Below are positions 51,301 to 64,000 of a stretch of 64,000 bases of DNA, one piece after another. Position 1 is the stretch's first letter; every line of letters starts with the position of its first letter. A program made the translations under genes and the position numbers. This DNA is from Liolophura sinensis (Eukaryota > Mollusca > Polyplacophora > Chitonida > Chitonidae). The stretch is from NCBI RefSeq assembly GCF_032854445.1, contig NW_027018013.1, positions 55,593 to 119,592 of the forward strand. Reading direction: 5' to 3'. The notes beneath the pieces are model-generated. The model searched no databases. It saw nothing but the letters and a program-made list of their open reading frames with translations, and was not told the origin of the DNA.

Positions 51301-53948
51301 AAGATTAACATTGAAGTCATTATAATAGCATGTTCAGTTACAAGGTGGACATTGTAATCAGTATAAAAGCATGCTCAGTTGGAGAATGGACATTATAATT
51401 ATTACATTAGCATATTCAGTTACAAGATGAATATTGTAATCATTATAATAACATCATCAGTTACAAAATGAACATTGTATTCATTATATTAGCACGTTCA
51501 ATTACAAGATGATCATTGTAATCATTATAATATCATGCTCAGTTGCAAGATGAATATTGTAATCGACATAATAGCATGTTCAGTTACAAGATGAACATTG
51601 TAATCATTGTAATAGCATGTTCAGTTACAAAGTGAACATTGTAATCCTTATAATTGCATGTTCAGTTACCAGATGAACATTGTAATCATTATAAAAACAT
51701 CATCAGTTGCAAGGTGAACATTGTAATCAGTATACAAGCATGCTCAGTTGCAAAATGGACATTGTAATCATTACAATAGCATATTCAGGTACAAGATGAT
51801 GTTGTAATCATTATAATAATGTGCTCAGTTACAAGGTGAACATTGTAATCATTACAATATCGTGCTCAGTTACAATATGAACATTGTAATAATTTAATAG
51901 CGTGTTCAGTTACAAAATGAACATTGAAACCATTATAAGAGAATGTTCAGTGCCAAGATAAACATTGCAATCATTATAATAGCATATTCAGTTACAAGAT
52001 GAACATTATAATAACCTAATACTGTGTTCAGTTACAAAATGAACATTAAAATTGTGATAATAGCACGTTCAGTGACAAGGTGAACATTTAAATCATTATA
52101 ATAGCATGCTCAGTTACAAGGTGAACATTGTAATCATTATAATAGCGTCAACTGTTACAAAATCATCATTGTAATCAATATAATAGCATGCCTAGTTACA
52201 AAATGAATATTGCAATTATTATATTAGCATATTTCATTACAAGATGAACATTGTAATCATTATTATAGCATATGTAGTTATAAGATGAGCATTGTAATCA
52301 GTATAAAAGCATGTTCTGTTGCAAAATGAACATTGTAATCATTATTTTAGCATGTTCAGTTACAAGATGAACATTGTAATCATAATAACAGCATGGTCAG
52401 TTACAAGATGAACACTGTAATCATTGTAATAGCATGCTCAGTTACAAGATGAACATTGTAATCATTATTATAGCATATTCGGTTACAGGATGAACATTGC
52501 AATAACCTAATACCGTGTTCAGTTACAAAATGAACATTAAAACTATTATAATATCACTTTCAGTGACATGGTGAACATTGTAATCATTATAATAGCATGT
52601 TCAGTTACGAGGTGATTATTGTAATTACTAGAATAGCACGTTCAGTTACAAGACACCCTTTGTAATTATTATAATAGCATCTTCAGTTACAAGATAAACA
52701 TTGTAATCATTATATTAGCACGTTTAGTTGAAACGTGAGGATTGTAATTGATATAATAGCATGTTCAGTTACAAGATAAATATTTTAGTTATTGTAATGG
52801 CATGTTCATTTACAAGGTGAACATTGTAATCATTATAATAACATGTTTACTTACAAGATGATCATTGTAATCATCATATTAGGACGTTCAGTTACAAGGT
52901 GAACATTTAAATCATTATAATAGCATGCTCAGTTACAAGGTGAACATTGTAATCATTATAATAGCGTCAACTGTTACAAAATCATCATTGTAATCAATAT
53001 AATAGCATGCCTAGTTACAAAATGAATATTGCAATTATTATATTAGCATATTTCATTACAAGATGAACATTGTAATCATTATTATAGCATATGTAGTTAT
53101 AAGATGAGCATTGTAATCAGTATAAAAGCATGTTCTGTTGCAAAATGAACATTGTAATCATTATTTTAGCATGTTCAGTTACAAGATGAACATTGTAATC
53201 ATAATAACAGCATGGTCAGTTACAAGATGAACACTGTAATCATTGTAATAGCATGCTCAGTTACAAGATGAACATTGTAATCATTATTATAGCATATTCG
53301 GTTACAGGATGAACATTGCAATAACCTAATACCGTGTTCAGTTACAAAATGAACATTAAAACTATTATAATATCACTTTCAGTGACATGGTGAACATTTA
53401 AATCATTATAATAGCATGTTCAGTTACGAGGTGATTATTGTAATTACTAGAATAGCACGTTCAGTTACAAGACACCCTTTGTAATTATTATAATAGCATC
53501 TTCAGTTACAAGATAAACATTGTAATCATTATATTAGCACGTTTAGTTGAAACGTGAGGATTGTAATTGATATAATAGCATGTTCAGTTACAAGATAAAT
53601 ATTTTAGTTATTGTAATGGCATGTTCATTTACAAGGTGAACATTGTAATCATTATAATAACATGCTTACTTACAAGATGATCATTGTAATCATCATATTA
53701 GGACGTTCAGTTACAAGATGAACATTGTAATTATTATAAAAGCATGTTCACTTACTAAATGAACATTGTAATTATTATAATATCATGCTTAGTTACAAGA
53801 TGAACATTGTTATCAGTATAATAGCATGTTCAATAACAACATAAACATTGTAATCATTATAATAGCATGCTCAATTACAAGATGAACATTGTAATCAGTA
53901 TAATAGCATGCTCAGTTACAAAATTAACAATGTAATCATTATACTAGT
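48345..53948 (+). repeat. 41-bp satellite block S, copy 3, with internal duplications
   Basis: Matches block S copy 1 from 6903 (offset 41488 at its start) but is about 1.1 kb longer. It carries the ~287-bp sub-block duplication near 48.4-48.95 kb, also seen in copy 2, and an ~820-bp duplication at about 52085-53724. The paired landmarks of the latter are GGTTACAGGATGAACATTG at 52481 and 53300. From 52825 it aligns with the window start. No gene. Confidence 0.87.
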
Positions 53949-54005
53949 ATGCTCAGTTACAAGATGAACATTGTAATCATTATAATAACATGTTCAGTTA
54001 CCAGA

Positions 54006-54034
54006 GAGAACGACGTTAAGACCCAAGCACTCAC
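54006..54034 (+). mobile_element. SINE 3'-tail fragment, subtype a, copy 5
   Basis: First U unit of the right-hand array; TTAAGACCC form. Confidence 0.75.
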
Positions 54035-55846
54035 TCAGTTACCAGATGAACATTGTAATCATTATATTAGGATGTTCAGTTACAAGATGAACATTGTAAT
54101 CAATATAATAGCATATTCAGTTACAAAGTGAACATTGTAATCGACATAATAGCATGTTTAGTTACAAAATGAACATTGTAATCATTATACTAGTATGCCC
54201 AGTTACAAGATGAACATTGTTATCAGTATAATGGCATGTTCAGTTACAACATGAACATTGTAATCATTATAATAGCATGTTCAGTTACAAGATGAACATT
54301 GTAATTAGTATAATAGCATGCTCAGTTACAAAATTAATATTGTAATTATTATAATAGCGTCAACGGTTACAAAATCATCATTGTAATAAATATAATAGCA
54401 TGCTCAGTTACAAAATTAATATTGCAGTTACTATATTAGCATATTTCATTACAAGATGAACATTGTAATCAGTATTATAGCATATGTAGTTACAAGATGA
54501 ACATTGTAATCATTATAAAAACATCATCAGTGACAAGGTGAACATTGCAATCAGTATAAAAGCATTGTCAGTTGCAAAATGGACATTGTAATCATTACAT
54601 TAGCATATTAACTTACAAGATGAATATTGTAATCATTATAATAACATCATCAGTTACAAACAAACATTGTATTCATTATATTAGCACGTTCAATTACAAG
54701 ATGAACATTGTAATCTTTATAAAAGCATGTTCAGTTACAAGGTGAACATTGTAATCATTATAAAAACATGCTCAGTTACTAGATGAACATTTAAATCATT
54801 ATAATAGCATGTTCAGTTACAAGGTGGACATTTTAATCAGTATAAAAGCATGCTCAGTTGCAAAATGGACATTGTAATCATTACATTAGCATATTCAGTT
54901 ACAAGATGAATACTGTAACATTATAATAACATCATCAGTTACAAAATGAACATTGTATTCATTATATTAGCACGTTCAATTACAAGATGAACATTGTAAT
55001 CATTATAATATCATGCTCAGTTGCAAGATGAAGATTGTAATCGACATAATAGCATGTTCAGTTACAAGATGAACATTGTAATCATTGTAATAGCATGTTC
55101 AGTTACAAAGTGAACATTGTAATCGACATAATAGCATGTTTAGTTACAAGATGAACATTGTTATCATTGTAATAGCATGTTCAGTTACAAAGTGAACATT
55201 GTAATCGACATAATAGCATGTTCAGTTACAAGATGAACATTGTAATCATTATAAAAACATCATCAGTTGCAAGGTGAACATTGTAATTAGAATACAAGCA
55301 TGCTCAGTTGCAAAATGGACATTGTAATCATTACAATAGCATATTTAGGTACAAGATGAACATTGTAATCATTATAATAATGTGCTCAGTTACAAGGTGA
55401 ACATTGTAATCATTACAATAGGGTGCTCAGTTACAATATGAACATTGTAATCATTATAATAGCATGTTCAGTTACAGGATGAACATTGTAATAATTTAAT
55501 AGCGTGTTCAGTTACAAAATGAACATTGAAACCATTATAAGAGAATGTTCAGTGCCAAGATAAACATTGCAATCATTATAATAGCATATTCAGTTACAAG
55601 ATGAACATTATAATAACCTAATACTGTGTTCAGTTACAAAATGAACATTAAAATTGTTATAATAGCACGTTCAGTGACAAGGTGAACATTTAAATCATTA
55701 TAATAGCATGCTCAGTTACAAGATGAACATTGTTATCAGTATAATAGCATGTTCAATAACAACATAAACATTGTAATCATTATAATAGCATGCTCAATTA
55801 CAAGATGAACATTGTAATCATTATAATAACATGTTCAGTTACCAGA

Positions 55847-55875
55847 GAGAACGACGTTAAGACCCAAGCACTCAC
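55847..55875 (+). mobile_element. SINE 3'-tail fragment, subtype a, copy 6
   Basis: Second U unit of the right-hand array; TTAAGACCC form. Confidence 0.75.
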
Positions 55876-57560
55876 TCAGTTACCAGATGAACATTGTAAT
55901 CATTATATTAGGATGTTCAGTTACAAGATGAACATTGTAATCAATATAATAGCATATTCAGTTACAAAGTGAACATTGTAATCGACATAATAGCATGTTT
56001 AGTTACAAAATGAACATTGTAATCATTATACTAGTATGCCCAGTTACAAGATGAACATTGTTATCAGTATAATGGCATGTTCAGTTACAACATGAACATT
56101 GTAATCATTATAATAGCATGTTCAGTTACAAGATGAACATTGTAATCAGTATAATAGCATGCTCAGTTACAAAATTAATATTGTAATTATTATAATAGCG
56201 TCAACGGTTACAAAATCATCATTGTAATAAATATAATAGCATGCTCAGTTACAAAATTAATATTGCAGTTACTATATTAGCATATTTCATTACAAGATGA
56301 ACATTGTAATCAGTATTATAGCATATGTAGTTACAAGATGAACATTGTAATCATTATAAAAACATCATCAGTGACAAGGTGAACATTGCAATCAGTATAA
56401 AAGCATTGTCAGTTGCAAAATGGACATTGTAATCATTACATTAGCATATTAACTTACAAGATGAATATTGTAATCATTATAATAACATCATCAGTTACAA
56501 ACAAACATTGTATTCATTATATTAGCACGTTCAATTACAAGATGAACATTGTAATCTTTATAAAAGCATGTTCAGTTACAAGGTGAACATTGTAATCATT
56601 ATAAAAACATGCTCAGTTACTAGATGAACATTTAAATCATTATAATAGCATGTTCAGTTACAAGGTGGACATTTTAATCAGTATAAAAGCATGCTCAGTT
56701 GCAAAATGGACATTGTAATCATTACATTAGCATATTCAGTTACAAGATGAATACTGTAACATTATAATAACATCATCAGTTACAAAATGAACATTGTATT
56801 CATTATATTAGCACGTTCAATTACAAGATGAACATTGTAATCATTATAATATCATGCTCAGTTGCAAGATGAAGATTGTAATCGACATAATAGCATGTTC
56901 AGTTACAAGATGAACATTGTAATCATTGTAATAGCATGTTCAGTTACAAAGTGAACATTGTAATCGACATAATAGCATGTTTAGTTACAAGATGAACATT
57001 GTTATCATTGTAATAGCATGTTCAGTTACAAAGTGAACATTGTAATCGACATAATAGCATGTTCAGTTACAAGATGAACATTGTAATCATTATAAAAACA
57101 TCATCAGTTGCAAGGTGAACATTGTAATTAGAATACAAGCATGCTCAGTTGCAAAATGGACATTGTAATCATTACAATAGCATATTTAGGTACAAGATGA
57201 ACATTGTAATCATTATAATAATGTGCTCAGTTACAAGGTGAACATTGTAATCATTACAATAGGGTGCTCAGTTACAATATGAACATTGTAATCATTATAA
57301 TAGCATGTTCAGTTACAGGATGAACATTGTAATAATTTAATAGCGTGTTCAGTTACAAAATGAACATTGAAACCATTATAAGAGAATGTTCAGTGCCAAG
57401 ATAAACATTGCAATCATTATAATAGCATATTCAGTTACAAGATGAACATTATAATAACCTAATACTGTGTTCAGTTACAAAATGAACATTAAAATTGTTA
57501 TAATAGCACGTTCAGTGACAAGGTGAACATTTAAATCATTATAATAGCATGCTCAGTTAC

Positions 57561-60500
57561 AAGGTGAAAATTGTAATCATTATAATAGCGTCAACTGTTA
57601 CAAAATCATCATTATAATCAATATAATAGCATGCCTAGTTGCAAAATGAATATTGCAATCATTATATTAGCATATTTCATTACAAGATGAACATTGTAAT
57701 CATTATTATAGCATATGTAGTTATAAGATGAGCATTGTAATCAGTATAAAAGCATGTTCTGTTGCAAAATGAACATTGTAATCATTATTTTAGCATGTTC
57801 AGTTACAAGATGAACATTGTAATCATAATAACAGCATGGTCAGTTACAAGATGAACACTGTAATCATTGTAATAGCATGTTCAGTTACTAGATTACCATT
57901 GTAATAATTTAATAGCGTGTTCAGTTACAAAATGAACATTGAAATCATTATAATAGAATGTTCATTGGCAAGATGAACATTGTAATCATTATAATAGCAT
58001 ATTCAGTTACAAGATGAACATTATAATAACCTAATACCGTGTTCATTTACAAAATGAACATTAAAATTATTAAAATAGCACGTTCAGTGACAAAATGATC
58101 ATTAAAATTATTATAATAGCATGCTCAGTTACAAGGTGAACATTGTAATCATTATAATAGCGTCAACGGTTACAAGATGAACATTGTAAAAGTTAAAATA
58201 GCATGTTCAGTTACGAAGTGAACATTATAATCATTATAATAGCATGCTCAGTTGCAAGATAAACATTGTAATCATTATAATATCATTTTCAGTTACAAGA
58301 TGAAAATTGTAATCGACATAATAGCATGTTTAGTTGCATGATGAACATTGTATTCATTGTAATAGCATGTTCAGTTACAAAGTAAACATTGTAATCATTA
58401 TAATAGCCTTAACGGTTACAAAATCATCATTGTAATCAATATAATAGCATGCACAGTTACAAAATGAATATTGCAATCATTATATTAGCATATTTCATAA
58501 CAAGATGAACATTGTAATCATTATTATAGCATATGTAGTTACAAGATGAACACTGTAATCATTATAAAAACATCATCAGTTACAAGGTGGACATTGTAAT
58601 CAGTGTAAAACCATGCTCAGTTGCAAAATGGACATTGTAATCATTACATTAGCATGTTCAGTTACAAGATGAACATTGTAATCATTATAATATCATGCTC
58701 AGTTGCAAGATGAAGATTGTAATCGAGATAATAGCATGTTCAGTTACAAGATGAACATTGTAATCATTGTAATAGCATGTTCAGTTACAAAGTGAACATT
58801 GTAATTAGTATACAAGCATGCTCAGTTGCAAAATGGACATTGTAATCATTACAATAGCATATTCAGTTACAAGATGAACATTGTAATCATTATAATAATG
58901 TGCTCCGTTACAAGGTGAACATTGGAATCATTACAATAGCGTGCTCAGTTACAAGATGATCATTGTAATCATTAAAAAAACATGCCCAGTTACAAGATGA
59001 ACATTGTAAAAGGTATAATATCATGTTCAGTTACGAAGTGAACATTGTAATCATTACAAAAGCATGCTCAGTTGCATGATAAACATTGTAATCATTAAAA
59101 TATCATTTTCAGTTAAAAGATGAAGATTGTAATCGACATAATAGCATGTTCAGTTACAAGATGAACATTGTAATCATTGTAATAGCATGTTCAGTTACAA
59201 AGTAAACATTGTAATTATTATATTAGCGTCAACTGTTACAAAATCATCATTGTAATCAATATAATAGTATGCTCAGTTACAAAATGAATATTGCAATTAT
59301 TATATTAGCATATTTCATTACAAGATGAACATTGTAATCATTATTATAGCATATGTAGTTACAAGATAAACATTGTAATCATTTTAAAAACATCATCAGT
59401 TACAAGGTGTACATTGTAATCAGTATAAAAGCATACTCAGTTGCAAAATGGACATTGTAATCATTATAATCATATTCACTTACAAGATGAATATTGTAAT
59501 CATTATAATAACATCATCAGTTACAAAATAAACATTGTATTCATTATATTAGCACGTTCAATTACAAGATGAACATTGTAATCATTATAAACAGCGTGTT
59601 CAGTTGCAAGGTGAACATTGTAATCATTATAAAAACATGCTCAGTTACAAGATGAACATTGTAATCATTATAATAGCATGTTCAGTTACAAGGTGGACAT
59701 TGTAATCAGTATAAAAGCATGCTCAGTTGCAAAATGGACATTGTAATTATTACATTAGCATATTCACTTACAAGATGAACATTGTAATTATTATAATAAC
59801 ATCATCAGTTACAAAATGAACATTGTATTCATTATATTAGCACGTTAAACTACAAGATGAACATTGTAATCATTATAATATCATGCTCAGTTTCAAGATG
59901 AAGATTGTAATCGACATAATAGCATGTTCAGTTACAAGATGAACATTGTAATCATTGTAATAGCATGTTCAGTTACAAAGTGAACATTGTAATCCTTATA
60001 ATTGCATGTTCAGTTACAAGATGAACATTGTAATCATTATAAAAACATCATCAGTTGCAAGGTGAACATTGTTATCAGTATACAAGCATGCTCAGTTGCA
60101 AAATGGACAGTGTAATCATTACAATAGCATATTCAGTTACATGATGAACATTGTAATCATTATAATAATGTGCTCAGTTACAAGGTGAACATTGTAATCA
60201 TTACAATAGAGTGCTCAGTTACAAGATGAACATTGTAATCATTATAAAAACATCATCAGTTACAAGGTGAACATTGTAATCAGTATAAAAGCATGCTCAG
60301 TTGCAAAATGGACATTGTAATCATTACATTAGCATATTCACTTACAAGATGAATATTGTAATCATTATAATAACATCATCAGTTACAAAATAAACATTGT
60401 ATTCATTATATTAGCACGTTCAATTACAAGATGAACATTGTAATCATTATAAAAGCATGTTTAGTTGCAAGGTGAACATTGTAATCATTATAAAAACATG

Positions 60501-62338
60501 CTCAGTTACAAGATTAACATTGAAGTCATTATAATAGCATGTTCAGTTACAAGGTGGACATTGTAATCAGTATAAAAGCATGCTCAGTTGGAGAATGGAC
60601 ATTATAATTATTATATTAGCATATTCAGTTACAAGATGAATATTGTAATCATTATAATAACATCATCAGTTACAAAATGAACATTGTATTCATTATATTA
60701 GCACGTTCAATTACAAGATGATCATTGTAATCATTATAATATCATGCTCAGTTGCAAGATGAATATTGTAATCGACATAATAGCATGTTCAGTTACAAGA
60801 TGAACATTGTAATCATTGTAATAGCATGTTCAGTTACAAAGTGAACATTGTAATCCTTATAATTGCATGTTCAGTTACCAGATGAACATTGTAATCATTA
60901 TAAAAACATCATCAGTTGCAAGGTGAACATTGTAATCAGTATACAAGCATGCTCAGTTGCAAAATGGACATTGTAATCATTACAATAGCATATTCAGGTA
61001 CAAGATGATGTTGTAATCATTATAATAATGTGCTCAGTTACAAGGTGAACATTGTAATCATTACAATATCGTGCTCAGTTACAATATGAACATTGTAATA
61101 ATTTAATAGCGTGTTTAGTTACAAAATGAACATTGAAACCATTATAAGAGAATGTTCAGTGCCAAGATAAACATTGCAATCATTATAATAGCATATTCAG
61201 TTACAAGATGAACATTATAATAACCTAATACTGTGTTCAGTTACAAAATGAACATTAAAATTGTGATAATAGCACGTTCAGTGACAAGGTGAACATTTAA
61301 ATCATTATAATAGCATGCTCAGTTACAAGGTGAACATTGTAATCATTATAATAGCGTCAACTGTTACAAAATCATCATTGTAATCAATATAATAGCATGC
61401 CTAGTTACAAAATGAATATTGCAATTATTATATTAGCATATTTCATTACAAGATGAACATTGTAATCATTATTATAGCATATGTAGTTATAAGATGAGCA
61501 TTGTAATCAGTATAAAAGCATGTTCTGTTGCAAAATGAACATTGTAATCATTATTTTAGCATTTTCAGTTACAAGATGAACATTGTAATCATAATAACAG
61601 CATGGTCAGTTACAAGATGAACACTGTAATCATTTTAATAGCATGCTCAGTTACAAGATGAACATTGTAATCAGTATTATAGCATATTCGGTTACAGGAT
61701 GAACATTGCAATAACCTAATACCGTGTTCAGTTACAAAATGAACATTAAAACTATTATAATATCACTTTCAGTGACATGGTGAACATTGTAATCATTATA
61801 ATAGCATGTTCAGTTACGAGGTGATTATTGTAATTACTAGAATAGCACGTTCAGTTACAAGACACCCTTTGTAATTATTATAATAGCATCTTCAGTTACA
61901 AGATAAACATTGTAATCATTATATCAGCACGTTTAGTTGAAACGTGAGGATTGTAATTGATATAATAGCATGTTCAGTTACAAGATAAATATTTTAGTTA
62001 TTGTAATGGCATGTTTATTTACAAGGTGAACATTGTAATCATTATAATAACATGTTTACTTACAAGATGATCATTGTAATCATCATATTAGGACGTTCAG
62101 TTACAAGATGAACATTGTAATTATTATAAAAGCATGTTCACTTACTAAATGAACATTGTAATTATTATAATATCATGCTTAGTTACAAGATGAACATTGT
62201 TATCAGTATAATAGCATGTTCAGTAACAACATAAACATTGTAATCATTATAATAGCATGCTCAATTACAAGATGAACATTGTAATCAGTATAATAGCATG
62301 CTCAGTTACAAAATTAACAATGTAATCATTATACTAGT
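57561..62338 (+). repeat. 41-bp satellite block S, copy 4
   Basis: Same length as block S copy 1 (4,778 bp) at offset 50983. Only isolated base changes are seen, for example ACAGCGTGTT near 59595 for ACAGCATGTT, and ATATCAGCACG near 61923 for ATATTAGCACG. No gene. Confidence 0.9.
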
Positions 62339-64000
62339 ATGCTCAGTTACAAGATGAACATTGTAATCATTATAATAACATGTTCAGTTACCAGAGAGAA
62401 CGACGTTAAGACCCAAGCACTCACTCAGTTACCAGATGAACATTGTAATCATTATATTAGGATGTTCAGTTACAAGATGAACATTGTAATCAATATAATA
62501 GTATATTCAGTTACAAAGTGAACATTGTAATCGACATAATAGCATGTTTAGTTACAAAATGAACATTGTAATCATTATACTAGTATGCCCAGTTACAAGA
62601 TGAACATTGTTATCAGTATAATGGCATGTTCAGTTACAACATGAACATTGTAATCATTATAATAGCATGTTCAGTTACAAGATGAACATTGTAATCAGTA
62701 TAATAGCATGCTCAGTTACAAAATTAATATTGTAATCATTATAATAGCGTCAACGGTTACAAAATCATCATTGTAATCAATATAATAGCATGCTCAGTTA
62801 CAAAATTAATATTGCAGTTACTATATTAGCATATTTCATTACAAGATGAACATTGTAATCAGTATTATAGCATATGTAGTTACAAGATGAACATTGTAAT
62901 CATTATAAAAACATCATCAGTGACAAGGTGAACATTGTAATCAGTATAAAAGCATTGTCAGTTGCAAAATGGACATTGTAATCATTACATTAGCATATTA
63001 ACTTACAAGATGAATATTGTAATCATTATAATAACATCATCAGTTACAAACAAACATTGTATTCATTATATTAGCACGTTCAATTACAAGATGAACATTG
63101 TAATCATTATAAAAGCATGTTCAGTTACAAGGTGAACATTGTAATCATTATAAAAACATGCTCAGTTACTAGATGAACATTTAAATCATTATAATAGCAT
63201 GTTCAGTTACAAGGTGGACATTTTAATCAGTATAAAAGCATGCTCAGTTGCAAAATGGACATTGTAATCATTACATTAGCATATTCAGTTACAAGATGAA
63301 TATTGTAACATTATAATAACATCATCAGTTACAAAATGAACATTGTATTCATTATATTAGCACGTTCAATTACAAGATGAACATTGTAATCATTATAATA
63401 TCATGCTCAGTTGCAAGATGAAGATTGTAATCGACATAATAGCATGTTCAGTTACAAGATGAACATTGTAATCATTGTAATAGCATGTTCAGTTACAAAG
63501 TGAACATTGTAATCGACATAATAGCATGTTTAGTTACAAGATGAACATTGTAATCATTGTAATAGCATGTTCAGTTACAAAGTGAACATTGTAATCGACA
63601 TAATAGCATGTTCAGTTACAAGATGAACATTGTAATCATTATAAAAACATCATCAGTTGCAAGGTGAACATTGTAATTAGAATACAAGCATGCTCAGTTG
63701 CAAAATGGACATTGTAATCATTACAATAGCATATTTAGGTACAAGATGAACATTGTAATCATTATAATAATGTGCTCAGTTACAAGGTGAACATTGTAAT
63801 CATTACAATAGGGTGCTCAGTTACAATATGAACATTGTAATCATTATAATAGCATGTTCAGTTACAGGATGAACATTGTAATAATTTAATAGCGTGTTCA
63901 GTTACAAAATGAACATTGAAACCATTATAAGAGAATGTTCAGTGCCAAGATAAACATTGCAATCATTATAATAGCATATTCAGTTACAAGATGAACATTA
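62339..64000 (+). repeat. Higher-order repeat U, unit cut by the window end
   Basis: Starts with a subtype-a SINE-tail monomer and follows 11356 onward at offset 50983. The last base aligns with 13017. It shares lineage-specific bases with the 11356 unit, for example TATTGTAACATT near 63300. Confidence 0.88.
62396..62424 (+). mobile_element. SINE 3'-tail fragment, subtype a, copy 7
   Basis: Terminal U unit; TTAAGACCC form. A later monomer of the unit has a private change (ATAGTATATTC for ATAGCATATTC). Confidence 0.75.

Larger units (their letters stand above)
53949..57560 (+). repeat. Higher-order repeat U, about 1.96 tandem copies
   Basis: Units start at 53949 and 55790, spaced 1,841 bp. 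They correspond to the 1125-6577 array with one unit missing: the alignment offset changes from 52824 to 50983, exactly 1,841 bp. The SINE-tail inserts are subtype a, as in the left array. Confidence 0.92.

Noticed and set aside
1-64000. Telomeric repeat or CENP-B box.
   Set aside because: No TTAGGG tracts and no CENP-B-box-like motif were seen in the monomers I read, so position on the chromosome cannot be told from these.

Overview
This window is eukaryotic, repeat-dominated DNA with no gene I can support. About 87% of it (roughly 55.5 kb) is one head-to-tail satellite with a 41-bp monomer, roughly 1,350 units, all in the same orientation and AT-rich. The rest is three copies of one 2.83-kb non-satellite segment (15271-18105, 31855-34689, 42550-45383), about 99% alike by eye. 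Each segment copy holds an intact tRNA-derived SINE with target-site duplications, a second, internally deleted SINE ending in an AAAT tail, and a 30-bp tandem repeat. The SINE heads, and a 3' end with an ACGACGTTAAACCCCAA-like core, look like the Meta-type SINEs I remember from marine molluscs. A mollusc, possibly a gastropod, is therefore the likeliest source; this is recognition from memory, not a database match.

The satellite is organised at several levels. Monomer variants occur in fixed order inside longer units that are themselves repeated. Unit U is 1,841 bp (45x41 minus 4): 2.96 copies at 1125-6577, one at 11356-13127, 1.96 at 53949-57560, one entering at 62339. Unit V is 2,128 bp (52x41 minus 4): two full copies plus a partial at 26680-31400, with related pieces at 20.74-21.48 kb and 40.4-42.5 kb. 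A 4-5.5 kb block S occurs at 6578-11355, 22683-26679, 48345-53948 and 57561-62338. Smaller tandem duplications of 369, 573, 574, 820 and 1,066 bp lie inside these blocks, nearly all whole multiples of 41. At the largest scale, 1-13017 reappears at 52825-64000, differing mainly by one missing U unit.

Layout, left to right: end of S (1-1124), U x3, S, U, mixed flank (13128-15270), segment copy 1, array D1 (18106-22682), S, V x2.2 with a 369-bp duplication, segment copy 2, array D2 (34690-40400), V-like flank, segment copy 3, array D3 (45384-48344), S, U x2, S, U.

The most interesting signal is a 29-bp fragment of the SINE 3' tail sitting inside a satellite monomer, flanked by a 12-bp direct repeat (TCAGTTACCAGA). 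It looks like an extremely 5'-truncated SINE insertion. Insert plus one duplicated target equals 41 bp, so the array register is unchanged. It occurs 14 times, in two sequence subtypes that track U versus V/segment-flanking arrays, and uninterrupted empty-site monomers are also present. The monomer itself is dense in short dyad symmetries, as in some centromeric satellites. No protein-coding gene, functional tRNA, rRNA or CRISPR array is supported.
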